From the NCBI GenBank assembly GCA_936432065.2, contig OW386291.2, forward strand, positions 100,877,823-100,941,822: 64,000 nucleotides of DNA. The letters run 5' to 3'. The notes below the pieces were generated by a model. The model saw only the letters and a program-made list of their open reading frames with translations, was not told the DNA's origin and ran no database searches. Made by a program: the position numbers and the translations under genes. The stretch is from Rutpela maculata (Eukaryota > Arthropoda > Insecta > Coleoptera > Cerambycidae). Positions 23,370 to 34,020 of this stretch are shown piece after piece; position 1 is the stretch's first letter; the number at the start of each line of letters is the position of its first letter.

Positions 23370-25020
23370 AATACGCCACATATGCTCCCTCCGCAAAATA
23401 AAAATTCAACCTACTAAAGTAGCAGTCAGAATTGACGGGTAGATCGACAACATCATTCAATAAGTATGCAGGTTTAACTCTGTCTAAAGCTACAGTAAAA
23501 TCATTTCCACGTTTAAGGACTGTTATAATTGTGTTAGTCTAGAAATTACCCGAAAAGGTCCTTCGTACCAAGGGGATAAAGTTGGTCTAAGTCTACCTCT
23601 TCGAATGAAAAAAAAAATTTACAATTGTTAATGTCAGGATTGACAAAAGCATTTTGAAAATGATTTCGTTTAGGATTTGTGAAAGTTATTGAAATAATTT
23701 TGTAATTTGTTAATAAATAAAGGTATTTTTGTATCAGAATGTGATTTAATAAAATATTCACCAGAGAGATGTAAAGCTTGACCATAAACAAGTTCTGCAG
23801 ATGAACAAAGTAAATCTTCTTTAGGCATTGCTCGTAAACCTAATAAAATAATTGGTAGTTCATCAAACCAATGAACGGAGTTAGCTCTGGCGATTAATGC
23901 AGTTTTAAAGGTTCTATGGTATCTTTCAACACTACCGTTACTTTGTGGATGATATGAAGTTGAATGAATTCGATGGAAATCTAAAAATTTTGAAAATTTA
24001 CGAAAAAGATTTGATTCGAACTGAACTCCTTGATCAGTAATGACACATGGTGTAATGATAAAACGATAGATATAATTTTGAAATCAGGTTTTAGCAACAG
24101 CTTCGGAGTAATGTCTGATAAAGGATAAGCTTCTGGCTAACGCGTGAAACGTTTAATAAGTGTTAGTATGTAAGAAAAACCATGTAAAGGTGGCAATGGC
24201 CCAACGAAATCTATATGGATATGCTCAAACTGGGGGGAAAAACAATGCTCAAACTGGGGGCTCTTTCTGGTGACTTCAAAATTACTAATCTATATTTTCG
24301 TATCTTTATTTACCTTAGAAGCTTAATAACTCAAACAAGTCTTGGTCCACAAGGTGCAATAAGTATTCATTTTGGGCCAGAAATATTTAGAATTGATAAG
24401 TTTTTTGGTAGAACGGATACCAGCATGTGTTTAGTTATGAAAAATATAAAAAAAATTGCGCGTCGTAAAGATTTTGGTTTAGAAGAAGAAACATCGCACC
24501 AAATTTCAATTAGCAATATTAATTTTTTGAAAATAGTATTTTATTTTATGATTTGTATTTGACTGATTTGTTAGTAAAGAGGAAAGTTCACAATTGGTAG
24601 ATTGAGCGTCTTTCAGCGATTGTATGTTGAAATTGATTGAGTTTATATGTGATATTGATCGTGCTGATCGAGTAAGGAAAGATCATTAATGCGGGATAAG
24701 GCATCTACTGTGATGTTTTCTTTATCATGAACATGACGTATGTCATTTGTGAATGGTGCAATATATTCCAAGTGTAGCATTTGACGAGGAGTCTTTTCTG
24801 CACTAGTAAAAAGAGCTTTTGTTAATGGTTTATGGTCAGTGAAACAAATAAACGTACGACCTTCTAAAATATATTTAAAATCTTTAATTGATGAATATAA
24901 TGAAAGCAATTCTTTGTCAAAAGTAGAATACTGTTTTTGAGAATCATTTAATTTGCGAGAGAAAAATGCTAAAGGACTAGACAAATTTCCAATTTTTTGT
25001 TCTAAAACTGCACTGCTCAG
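23370..25020 (-). pseudogene. Ty3/Gypsy LTR retrotransposon pol remnant (RNase H and integrase)
   Basis: Reading down the minus strand: RNase H at about 25015-24640 (PLAFFSRKLNDSQKQYS, FICFTDHKPL, ENITVDALSRI); integrase zinc-binding region in shifted frames at about 24420-24290 (GIRSTKKLI, KYFWPKMN, W-K-C); integrase core at about 24215-23880 (HIDFVGPLPP, IKRFT, ITDQGVQFES, STSYHPQSNGSVERYHR); and a C-terminal segment (SPWYEGPFRVIS, DRVKPAYLL) ending near 23370. The D, D and E positions of the core are partly visible. There is no gag, protease, RT or LTR, and many stops. TGCTCAAACTGGGG is duplicated 24 bp apart (24222 and 24246). A long-dead fragment. Confidence 0.8.
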
Positions 25021-27404
25021 TGCTCACATTATACGGTAGACAAAATATACACATTTTTGAGGTTATGAACAGTACAATTGTTTTGTTCCAGCAATTTTAA
25101 TTTGTTTAAGATGTGACAACAGGTGTAATGAGAAGTTTTGCATTCAATCTGTTCATTCCTTCATTAAATAATTTATGTTTCAAGATTGATATTTTCTGCT
25201 ATATTTCTTATTATCTCCAGTTCAAGTAATCGCATCGCAAAAGTAAAACTACCAAATTGTTCACAATAAAATTTTACACAATACTAGACATATGAAAAAA
25301 CATTTTGATTAATCTGTTAATTAGTAGAAAAGTAAAAACTATTAAAAATTGGCCTTTTTGATAATTTATGATTTAAGTCTAATATAAAATAATGCATCAA
25401 AAACGAACTATGGTGGAACTAGTCCCTTTATTCAAGTAAATTTTCCTGACAAATTTTAGCGCAAAATATTTATTTAAATGGTTAACATTAAAAAAATATT
25501 TCGGTATTTCAATCGCTTACTGTTTAAGTGCATTGACTCGTAGGAGGACATTTTTTTCAAAATGATAATCTACTTGCATTTGAGGCCGAGACACGTCAGT
25601 TGTTGTGTTTAGGTCACTTATAAATAAACAAATCAATTTCTTTTTGAAAGGACAAGGTATAGCTATATACTTCCGCCCACCAATTTCATAAAATTAAAAA
25701 ATTCTCCTTAGAATCATTAAACGGTATTTATTTATAGTTGGACATGTGATATTTATGTTTCTATACGTTTTACGTTTAAAAAATAACAGTAAGTCGTAAT
25801 AATAACGTTTCAAAGTAAGCATGTTTGCAGTTTATTTGCAATTTTTGACATTTTTCCGAAGCTTTAATGTATATTTCAGTTAGATGCGCTCGATGAACTA
25901 AGAAAATCTATACCTCATTTCATTGTTAAGTATTTAAGCTTTTAAATAATGGTTCAATTTATATTGGTTTATCAAACGCTTCAATGTATCAAAAACAAAA
26001 TCGTTTCCGCGGGAGTCGTAATGGTATCGACGTTGCGTGCGAATTTAAACGTGTCAGCGCTCAAAACCATATATTGTCGTGTGTATTGAATAAAAATATT
26101 TTTATCCGCTACTATCGTATAATCACTGCATTCTAAATTTAACAATTGACAAATAATAATAGTTATTATTCCAACCTAACGTATAATGAAATAATCTCAT
26201 CCTAATGCATCTTTGACCAACCAGGAACTAGCTGTGTTCATTCTAACGCACATTTGACCAATCAGGAAGTAGCAATTTGGATAAAGAAATGGCGAATCTA
26301 TTTTTCCAAGAGAAAGTCCATGTCTTCGTGCATATTTTTGTGTGTGACGTTTAACACGTCAAAGTTTGACTGTAAACTAACTTAATTATCTCACTTTTAA
26401 ACGATTAAACAGGTAAAATATACGATAGTCGTGGATACAGTATAGTATTCAGCTCGCGTATAATGGCTATTACACGCTCGGGTGATTAACAGCACTCACC
26501 TTCGGCTCGTGACGTAAACATCACCCTCGCGAGTAATAGCCATCATACGCTCCCTGAATAATCTACTATTCCAAAGAACTGTTTATTATTACTTGTCAAG
26601 ACATATACTACTCGAAAAATATAATGACATGAAATGGCCGATAGGCGAAAAAAGGCCCTTATCTACCCTTGCCCTTTGGACTGGATATTCTCAAATACTT
26701 ACATTTTTATCTGTGGTATAATCCAAAACTGCAATTTTTAAAATTACATTGAATAAAACGGTTTCTAGAGCATAACGTGCATTTTAAATTTATTTATAAT
26801 TTCCTTAATTTTTATCGCGAAAAGGGAAAACCAATCTAACTTGCGTTCATGTACAGCTGTATGTCAGACAGGCACTTAGGACTTAAAGATAAACGTCTCC
26901 AGTATATGGGCAATAGGTATAATGAAAAATTTCCTTAAAGCAATGAATCAAAAGGAAAAACAGCAATGTGGGTCGAGGAATGCGATTACTGTCAGATCTT
27001 CATATAAGTGCAATTTATATTGACTTGGACATTGAAAGTGTTCCAGCTGAAATTGCACGTTGTCATATGATTCCTTTATAACAACGGCATGTACTACTGA
27101 AACAGAAGATACTTGTTGCCAATATGAAACAATAAAGTTAACTGTGTTTTGAGAAATCAATGAACAGGCGTCATTCGTTTGGATTATATTGTCGCCCCAA
27201 TGTTTCCATTAGATTATTCTTATTATCACAACACAACAAGTCGCCTTTCTGTACAATTCCGTAAAGTAACTAATTCGTATAACACATCTTATTAACACTA
27301 CTGCAGTAAACAAATATAAACATATTTAAACATACTAAAAGTATTGCAAGAAGTCATTGTTTAAAATATTACGTTAATACAAACATAAAGTTTGGTCATT
27401 TTAG
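25021..27404. other. AT-rich stretch containing repeat L near 26400-26585
   Basis: Nothing coding is recognised. At 26430-26560 the sequence GCTCGCGTATAATGGCTATT through ATCACCCTCGCGAGTAATAG is a near-palindrome related in inverse to 15240-15400. The rest is plain AT-rich DNA. Confidence 0.45.
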
Positions 27405-28885
27405 GATGGCAAACTGTACTGATGATCCGGCAAATTACAGGCCTATTTCTATCGTGTCATTATTTGCCAAAATCTTTGAGGTAGTTCTCAAATCTCAAAT
27501 CACGATTTATTTTGAAAATTGTAATCTTCTTAATATTTGTCAGGTCAAAACTGTCAACGACGTTAGTAATTAATTCGTTGATAAATGTAATAAATAAAGG
27601 TTTCGAGGCCAAGAATTTGTGCACGTGCAATTTTTAGACCTAAGTAAGGTCTTCGACTGTGTACCTCACAATATTTTAGTGAACAAACTAAAATTTCACA
27701 AATTCTCTGGTAGCAGAAAATTGATTATGTCGTATTTGAGTGATCGTCATCAATTTGTTCATTTTAATAATGCTAATCCTGGTACCATTGATATTAAATT
27801 TACTGTCCCTCAGGGTTTAGTTTTAGGACCGGTTTTATTTCTTATTTATATTAATGATTTGCCAAACAGTAGTCCCTCTACAAACTTCACTTTCTTTGCT
27901 GATGACACAACATTGGCTCATTCCCATAAAGATTGTAACATTTTATTATCAGAGACTCAAAACACAACTGGTTTTTAAACAATAAGCTAGTATTAAATAA
28001 TGATAAAACAGAGACTATGATTTTTTCTTTAAGACAGCACTCTGTACAGATGACCTCTCATTGCGTTAAATTTTTGGGCATTATTTTGGACAGTAAGGTA
28101 ACATGGGAGGAACACACGTCCTACATCTGCAAGAATATATCTCGCAATATTTTCTTATTGCGCAATTTAAAAATTATTTGTCACAGTCAACGGTTTTAAT
28201 GGCATATCATGCAATAATTCAATCTTCCCTTACTTATGCCATTTTGATATGCGGTTACTTGGTATATACCTCAACAGTTTTTTTACTGCAAAGAAAGGCT
28301 GTCAGAATCTTTGCTGGGTTATCATGTAGGGATGATTGTAGGGCTTTTATAAGTCTTAAGTTACTGACTTTACCCTGTAATTGTATACTGCAGTGCCTTG
28401 TCCATGTTAAAAATAACTTAAATAATTACATAACATGTGAAAGTGTACATACGTACTCAGCTCGTAATAGAGGTAATATATATTTGGATTTTTTCCGACT
28501 TTCAAAAACCAGAAATGGCACATGCTATTATGCAGTGAAATTTTTCAACGTGTTACCGATTGCTGTACAAACACTTGACTGTACTCGCTTTAAATTGAAA
28601 TTAAACGGTTCCTCCTTGAAAATGCATTCTATGATTTTGACGCATTCCTGTCAATTGATTTTTCTCGTTTAATTTTATAAACTTACTCTATGTGTGAAAA
28701 TGATTATTTGTCCGTTATTCTATGTGCTTTACTGTTATTTACTCTACTTTGATATTTATTTGTTTTATTTATTGCGTATTTTTTTCTTATTTAAGACAAC
28801 CACTTTTTTGTTGTTTTTTTGCTATATTTTTTGACGTGTCAAAACATAATTTGTGTATATATGACCAATAAAGATCTATCTAGCA
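27405..28885 (+). pseudogene. 5'-truncated non-LTR retrotransposon RT (FADD type)
   Basis: From about 27406 the frame reads DDPANYRPISIVSLFAKIFE (RT motif 1-2 region). At 27619-27978 it has FLDLSKVFDCVPHN (first catalytic Asp), FTVPQGLVLGPVLFLIYIND and FFADDTTLAHS (catalytic FADD). Then follow KFLGIILDSKVTW (28050-28110) and, in another frame at 28200-28670, the post-palm region ending in TRNGTCYYAVKFFNVLP. At least two frameshifts and stops break it. The 3' untranslated part runs to about 28885 with CAATAAAGATCTATCT. The endonuclease is absent. Motif style fits the Jockey/CR1/L2 group and is closest to the copy at 38.1-40.2 kb. Confidence 0.8.
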
Positions 28886-29070
28886 ACAAAATATGTGTAA
28901 GATAGGAAATATCTCCTTATTCTTTTCAGCTCATAAATTGCGGGACTGTTACAAGCGGATTGACGTTCTCCCTTGTATCTGTAAGTAAAAAAATATATCC
29001 TGTCTTACTTTGTCTTATTGCCCACTTCGCTATCAAAAAACGACTGGACTTTATAAGATATTTATTAGGT

Positions 29071-29280
29071 ACTAGCTGATGCCCGCGACTTCGTTCGCCT
29101 GAAATTTCAACCCCCTTTTTTACCCTCTTGGGGGTCGAATTTCGAAAAATCTCTTCTAAGTGGTTGCCTACGCCATTTGAGGAACCTCTATGCAAAATTT
29201 GAAGTTTCTAGATCCAGCGGTTTGAGCTGTGCGTTGATAGATCAGTGAATCAGTCAGGGTATTCTTTTATACATATAGAT
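29071..29280 (+). repeat. RTE/SINE-like dispersed repeat 3' segment
   Basis: Starts ACTAGCTGATGCCCGCGACT and ends near TTATACATATAGATT, with GAGCTGTGCGTTGATAGATC before it. I recall this motif set as one of the commonest insect dispersed repeats, related to RTE-type non-LTR 3' ends. No coding. Assignment is from memory. Confidence 0.5.
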
Positions 29281-29509
29281 TTAACATCTGTCGACGACAG
29301 ATAAATTCTGATTTCTCATTTCCGCAGATAAAATACTACATGTTACAGCCAAAAATATCTATCTAGCACAACCTCATTGAAGGTAAAGGTAACATTACCT
29401 TCATATAAAACATATCTACATGTTAGTGCTATTGTTGTTTAGATACACTATGGTCCATATGAAGCGAATAAATTAATTTTGAAAGTTATTAAATAATATT
29501 TAGGCGAAA

Positions 29510-30530
29510 TTTCGAAACAGCTCAATCTTTGATTTTAAAATTACACTTTGTGGTGGATAATTTTTCAGAACCTCGTTTAGAACCCACTTCAACTCTTTTA
29601 TACACTCCTATAATAACTATCCTATAACTCCTATAACTTAAATTTTTAAATTGGAATTGGAAGAGGGTCCTTTTGATATCTCATTTGAAAGCTATTTTGA
29701 TTCTCTATTCAGAATTTGTGTTCAAACTGCAAACCATTCACATTTTGACAATACATAAGGCGGTTACTAAATTCTCGAAGAACGTTTTGCATGTACTGAA
29801 ACCTCATCATTCTTTCACAGAATTCGATTCTGCGACCATCATTATCTTCCCTCAATTAATGTACAAGATGAACTTGACGACACACGAACTTGAAATATTC
29901 GCAACACTGATGACTTACTTTATTTTCAGCAGCAATTTGTTTAGTCGCCTTGTGAGAATTTTCCTCGATAAACTGTTCAGTTGTTTGTCCTCTTCAATTT
30001 GGGCATTCCTACGTGATTTAAGAAGATCTCGGGTATGTCCAGTTGCACGAAATTTTTGGTCTACTAATCGTGGCCTGTGAAATGGAACGGTCGAGATACC
30101 TAACACTGGACATTGCACATGCTTTTATTGCACTAATCAAACATATGAGAACTACAAAAATCCGTCTCAAGTTTATTGCAGCATTTTGACCACTAATTAT
30201 CATAAAATGATTATTTAAGGCAGCCTCCAATGTATACTTGATTACCTATTGCATGCATTGTAAATTTCTTACGTTGTGACATTTTATATTTAATTTAATT
30301 ATATTTAATTTTCTCAATAACTAGTAAACAAGATCGGAAAAAGTTGACATTGCTGGACATTGCTGGATAGATTATCAAAATATATTTCAAATGAGGTATA
30401 CAAGCACCCCTTCTAATTTAAAGATATAGGGGTTGTAGGTGTCACTCGAAGAGGGTGAAAGTTGGCATTGAAAATTTTGCGTCACAAAGTGTAATTTTAA
30501 AATAGAAAATTGGCTCTCAGAAATATTATT
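29510..30530. mobile_element. Degenerate mariner/Tc1-like element with inverted arms
   Basis: The segment at about 29525-29700 (TTAAAATTACACTTTGTGG ... GATATCTCATTTGAAAGCTA) is mirrored in inverse at about 30375-30515 (TTTCAAATGAGGTATAC ... CACAAAGTGTAATTTTAAAA) with moderate divergence. A transposase remnant lies between the arms on the minus strand. Ends and TSD could not be fixed. Confidence 0.55.
29780..30075 (-). pseudogene. HTH transposase remnant of a mariner/Tc1-like element
   Basis: Minus strand: GHTRDLLKSRRNAQIEE, then in the next frame TEQFIEENSHKATKQIAAEN (a helix-turn-helix-type segment), VSHQ, and after a short gap VHLVH, stop, LREDNDGRRIEFCERMM. In mariner-like transposases an HTH recognition helix is followed by an L-x-E-D-x-x-R-R-x-x-FC motif, which this matches. 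The catalytic DDE/D part is not seen. A frameshift and stops mean it is inactive. Confidence 0.55.
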
Positions 30531-30639
30531 AACAATGCTGAAAATAAATTTGTTGCCTAGATATGGACCTCAGTGTAAAATATAAAACGTAGTGAGTTTC
30601 ATTTCTTTACTGATTGTCTTTTCATGTCATTCATGAATA

Positions 30640-32993
30640 ACACAGCCCCACAAAAAAAAAAGTTCAAAGCAGCGAACCAGACCCATGTATTCCTATGTAT
30701 TTTCGGTCGCTGAATCCGAATCCGGGGTCAAAAAAAAACGTACACCCCCAAAATCACTAGCTAGAGCCAAAAAACACCCCTGATATGGGGTAAAAAGAAT
30801 ATTAAGCTACGAGAATAGTTGTTACATTTTAATCAATCGAATTATACAAATTAAGGTTAAACAGCAGCGTACATACAATAGATATGAAACACACACCCAG
30901 GAAGGGGCGAAAACTAGCCCCCTTATATAAAAAAATCGATCCAAAACAGCAATGACTTATGAAAAAGCTCAAAATGACTAAGTTTTACTTCCACATCCAG
31001 TGGAAGTATAGTAACGACAAAAAAAAATGTTAAAAATTTTTATTGTTCAAATAGACTTAGAATGTCACGAAACGTCGAGATTTTAAGTTTGAGCGAAAAA
31101 AAAATTTCTGTCTGTTGGTCTGTCGGTCTGTCTGTCTGTAACTTTTTTTGTGCGCACGTTTACTCTGGAACCGTTTGAGATATTGACTTGAAATTTGGTA
31201 CACATATGTACTTTAACGAGATCTAGAAGATCTCTATATTATATTTTATTATATTTTCATCTTGTTCCGTCGAAGGGTTGGGGGTAAATTGGGGTAAATT
31301 TGGGGAAAATAGGTAAATCAAGCAGGTAAGAGTCCATAAAATTGGTATTTAGTATATACAAGAGAAGCTAAGGTCTCAAAAAAAATTTTGGCATTAGCCA
31401 CCCCCCTTACCACCCCCATCCCATTATTAAAGGGGATGAAAAAAAATTGTGATTTAGTGTGTGTACAAGAACCAGAAACCTCAAAATGTTTTTTTACTTC
31501 ATCCACCCCCACTACCACCCCTCATCACCACCCCCACCCCGATACCGATGTGGGGTATCGTTTTATGGGTTTTTGGGGTAGAGGATTTCGAATATTATAT
31601 TAATAAAGTTCCATAAACAATTATTTCCACATACAAAAATTTTTTCGTTGTGAGTGACTTGGAAAAGAATCTGGATGTGGAAGTAGTGATTCCTTGGGCA
31701 GCGGTTTGTTAAAGTGATAAGAAACTGCATCAGGTCCGACGTAATCTTCAAAAACTGCCCCTATAGAGTTGAGAACAACCACCCCCCAAGTTTAAAGGAC
31801 ACGAGAAAATTAAGAAAAAACGTAAAATGCCACAGGATTTATATTTTCATGGATGCTATGATTGGCTGAAATTGCGTAGTACTCTAAAATAGAATTAGAA
31901 ACTTACGTACCATCAACATTCTACAGCGTCAACTCTCAGAGGGTGTGAAAACTACCCCCCATGTAAGGTTTGACTATAAAAAGTTACAGTGACTTCTATA
32001 AAAATTCGAAACACCTGCGTTCTGTGGAAGAGAGAAGAAACTAGACTATGTTCGATGCTGTACTTGAAAACCACCCCCACGTGGTTGAGAGACGCCACCC
32101 CTGTAAATCCCTGAGCCCCATTATTATAAAAAAAAACTATGGAAATGAAACGAAAAAGCAACAGTACAGCTTTTTCGTTACATCTTGAATTACGGTAGTT
32201 TACATCCTTTCTGGGGGTGTTACTTAATAACATTTATAGGACATGAGTTTCAAACTCTAAGTGTGCAACACGAGTTTTGCCAATCATAGTATCCATAAAA
32301 ATGTAAATCCGGTTAGTTTCTCTCTGTTTTCCCAGCATCCTACAGATATAGAGATAGTATCTCGCATCCCCGTGGGGGTGGTTTTCAAGCACATCGTCGA
32401 ACATAGTCTAATTTCTTTTCTCTTCCACACAACGCAAGTGTTTCGAATTTTTAAAGAAGTCACTGTAACTTTTTATAGTTATATCTTACATAGGGGGTAG
32501 TTTTCACATCCTCTGAGTGTTGACTGTGTAGGATGTTGATGGTACGTAAGTTTCTGGTTCTATTTTAGAGTACTACGCAATTTCAGCCAATCATAGCATC
32601 CATGAAAATAGAAATCCTGTTGGATTATACGTTTTTTTTTTTTTTTTCTCGTGGCCTTTGAACTTGTGGTTGTTCTCAACCCTATAGGGTTGAGAACACG
32701 TCTGACCTGATGTAGTTTCTTAACATTTTAACAAAATTTAGACATTTCGAGCTTTTTCAGCAGTCATTGCTGTTTTGGATTGATTTTTTGATATATGGGG
32801 GCTAGTTTTCGCCCTTCCGTGGGGGTGTGTTTCATATCTATTGTATGTACGCTGCTGTTTAACCTTAATTTGTATAATTCGATTGATTAAGAAGTAACAA
32901 CTATTCTGGTAGCTTAATTTTCTTTTTATCCCATTTCAGGGGTGTTTTTTTGGCTCCAGCTAATGATTTTAGGGGTGTACGATTTTTTTTGAC
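30640..32993. mobile_element. Family B foldback element, copy 2, carrying a nested family A element
   Basis: Starts ACACAGCCCCACAAAAA after AATA (30636-30639) and follows copy 1 through both arms, but homology ends at GTACGATTTTTTTTGAC (32993), about 100 bp short of the right tip, so the right end is lost. Family A (30987-31704) is inserted in the left arm after CTAAGTTTT. A local palindrome TTCTCAACCCTATAGGGTT lies at about 32675, where the arm has a deletion. ORFs at 31952-32500 are arm sequence in both orientations, not genes. Confidence 0.85.
30987..31704 (+). mobile_element. Family A Helentron-like element, copy 3, nested in family B
   Basis: Full-length copy from ACTTCCACATCCAG to CCTTGGGCAGCGG. 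The host sequence without the insert is known from family B copy 1 (AAGTTTTGTTAAAG at about 12651). Here it is split as AAGTTTT, element, TTTGTTAAAG. The element ends can be placed so that it sits between T and T with nothing duplicated, as expected of Helentrons, although a 3-bp TTT duplication cannot be excluded. Confidence 0.85.
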
Positions 32994-32999
32994 TGCAAA

Positions 33000-34020
33000 A
33001 AATAGATAGACACTTTATTAATCCTTAAGGCCAAGTCAAATATTGGATGAGATATGACAATATTTCAGTTTTGAGATAAAATAATAAAATTAAAATATCT
33101 ACATAATGTGATACAAATAAATATACAGTCGTATGTACTGTAAGTGGTTTTAACATTAGCAACAAAAGAAATAAATAATATTATAAATAAATATGTGTGG
33201 ATATTGTATTAAAAGCATGAGGATTTTTTTTTTAAATCGGCATGACTTTTTGTCTTCATAATTATAAACAATTTGAGCTAATATCGGAAAAGTATGAGTG
33301 GAAGTAAAGAAATTCCATTATGTCTGCTTACTTTCAGGCATTCTACAAATTACAATCTGCCTATCAAGTTAAAACACATGATCGTCTCAGTTTCATTCTT
33401 CCGTGCAAACAATATAACCTAGAAAAAGTACGGTTGTTGTTATATGTATGTTCAGTATACTACTAGTGAGAAATTAGTGATAATCTCGGTAACAAATAGC
33501 AAAGCATGTTCTTAAGCAAAAATGCAATCAAGAAACAGTTAGAGCGATTTCTCAGTGAAGCAGGGAAGATAGACTCAATCGAAAAACCTTGCATGACTGT
33601 TCGAGTTAACGAAGTGATTGAAGATATCAACACCGTTAAATTCTCTGAATCAATATGTACAGTTCAATATTAGTTTGTCACTTTTTTTACAGAGATTGAT
33701 GCACTGAATTTTTTTCTTTCCCATAGTAATATACATATACCATACAAAACATATATAAAACATACAAAAAGATCTTGCCATTATTGACAACATTTAGAGG
33801 ATCATTAATGAAAAGAAGAATATGAGTAAGCCAAATACACCTCCTTGAGCTGTACCAAAGTGTACATCATATGGTCGTGAAAAATTACCTCTAATTTTTG
33901 GTTTAAGTAGAACTTAATAAATTTATCCACATTACCCCTGTTACCTAAGTTCTATAAATTATTTAGAATAAAATTTATGTTTAAGCAGTCGAAATCGCAG
34001 ACAGATAAAAGAACAATCGT
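33000..34020 (-). pseudogene. Decayed non-LTR RT remnant
   Basis: At about 33990-33760 on the minus strand, frames read DCLNINFILNNL, LGNRGNVDKFIKFYLN, FGTAQGGVFGLLIFFFIND and NVVNNGKIF. The VPQGSVLGPLLFLIYIND motif of non-LTR RTs is recognisable in the third. The segment near 33005-33035 (in inverse: CCTTAAGGATTAATAAAGTG) looks like the 3' end of such an element. Heavily mutated. It abuts the broken right end of family B copy 2. Confidence 0.5.
33506..33673 (+). CDS. Small ORF of 55 codons, unrecognised
   Basis: ATG at 33506, TAG at 33671-33673. The product starts MFLSKNAIKKQLERFLSEAG and is mixed charged and hydrophobic without Cys or obvious repeats, more protein-like than other short frames here. 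The first 20 residues could form an amphipathic helix. It lies on the opposite strand to the RT remnant around it. It may be an exon or pseudogene piece. No family recognised. Confidence 0.2.
   Translation: MFLSKNAIKKQLERFLSEAGKIDSIEKPCMTVRVNEVIEDINTVKFSESICTVQY

Noticed and set aside
24215..24562. Plus-strand ORF of 115 codons across the Gypsy integrase
   Set aside because: The minus strand in shifted frames shows integrase zinc-binding motifs. The plus frame is an antisense artefact.
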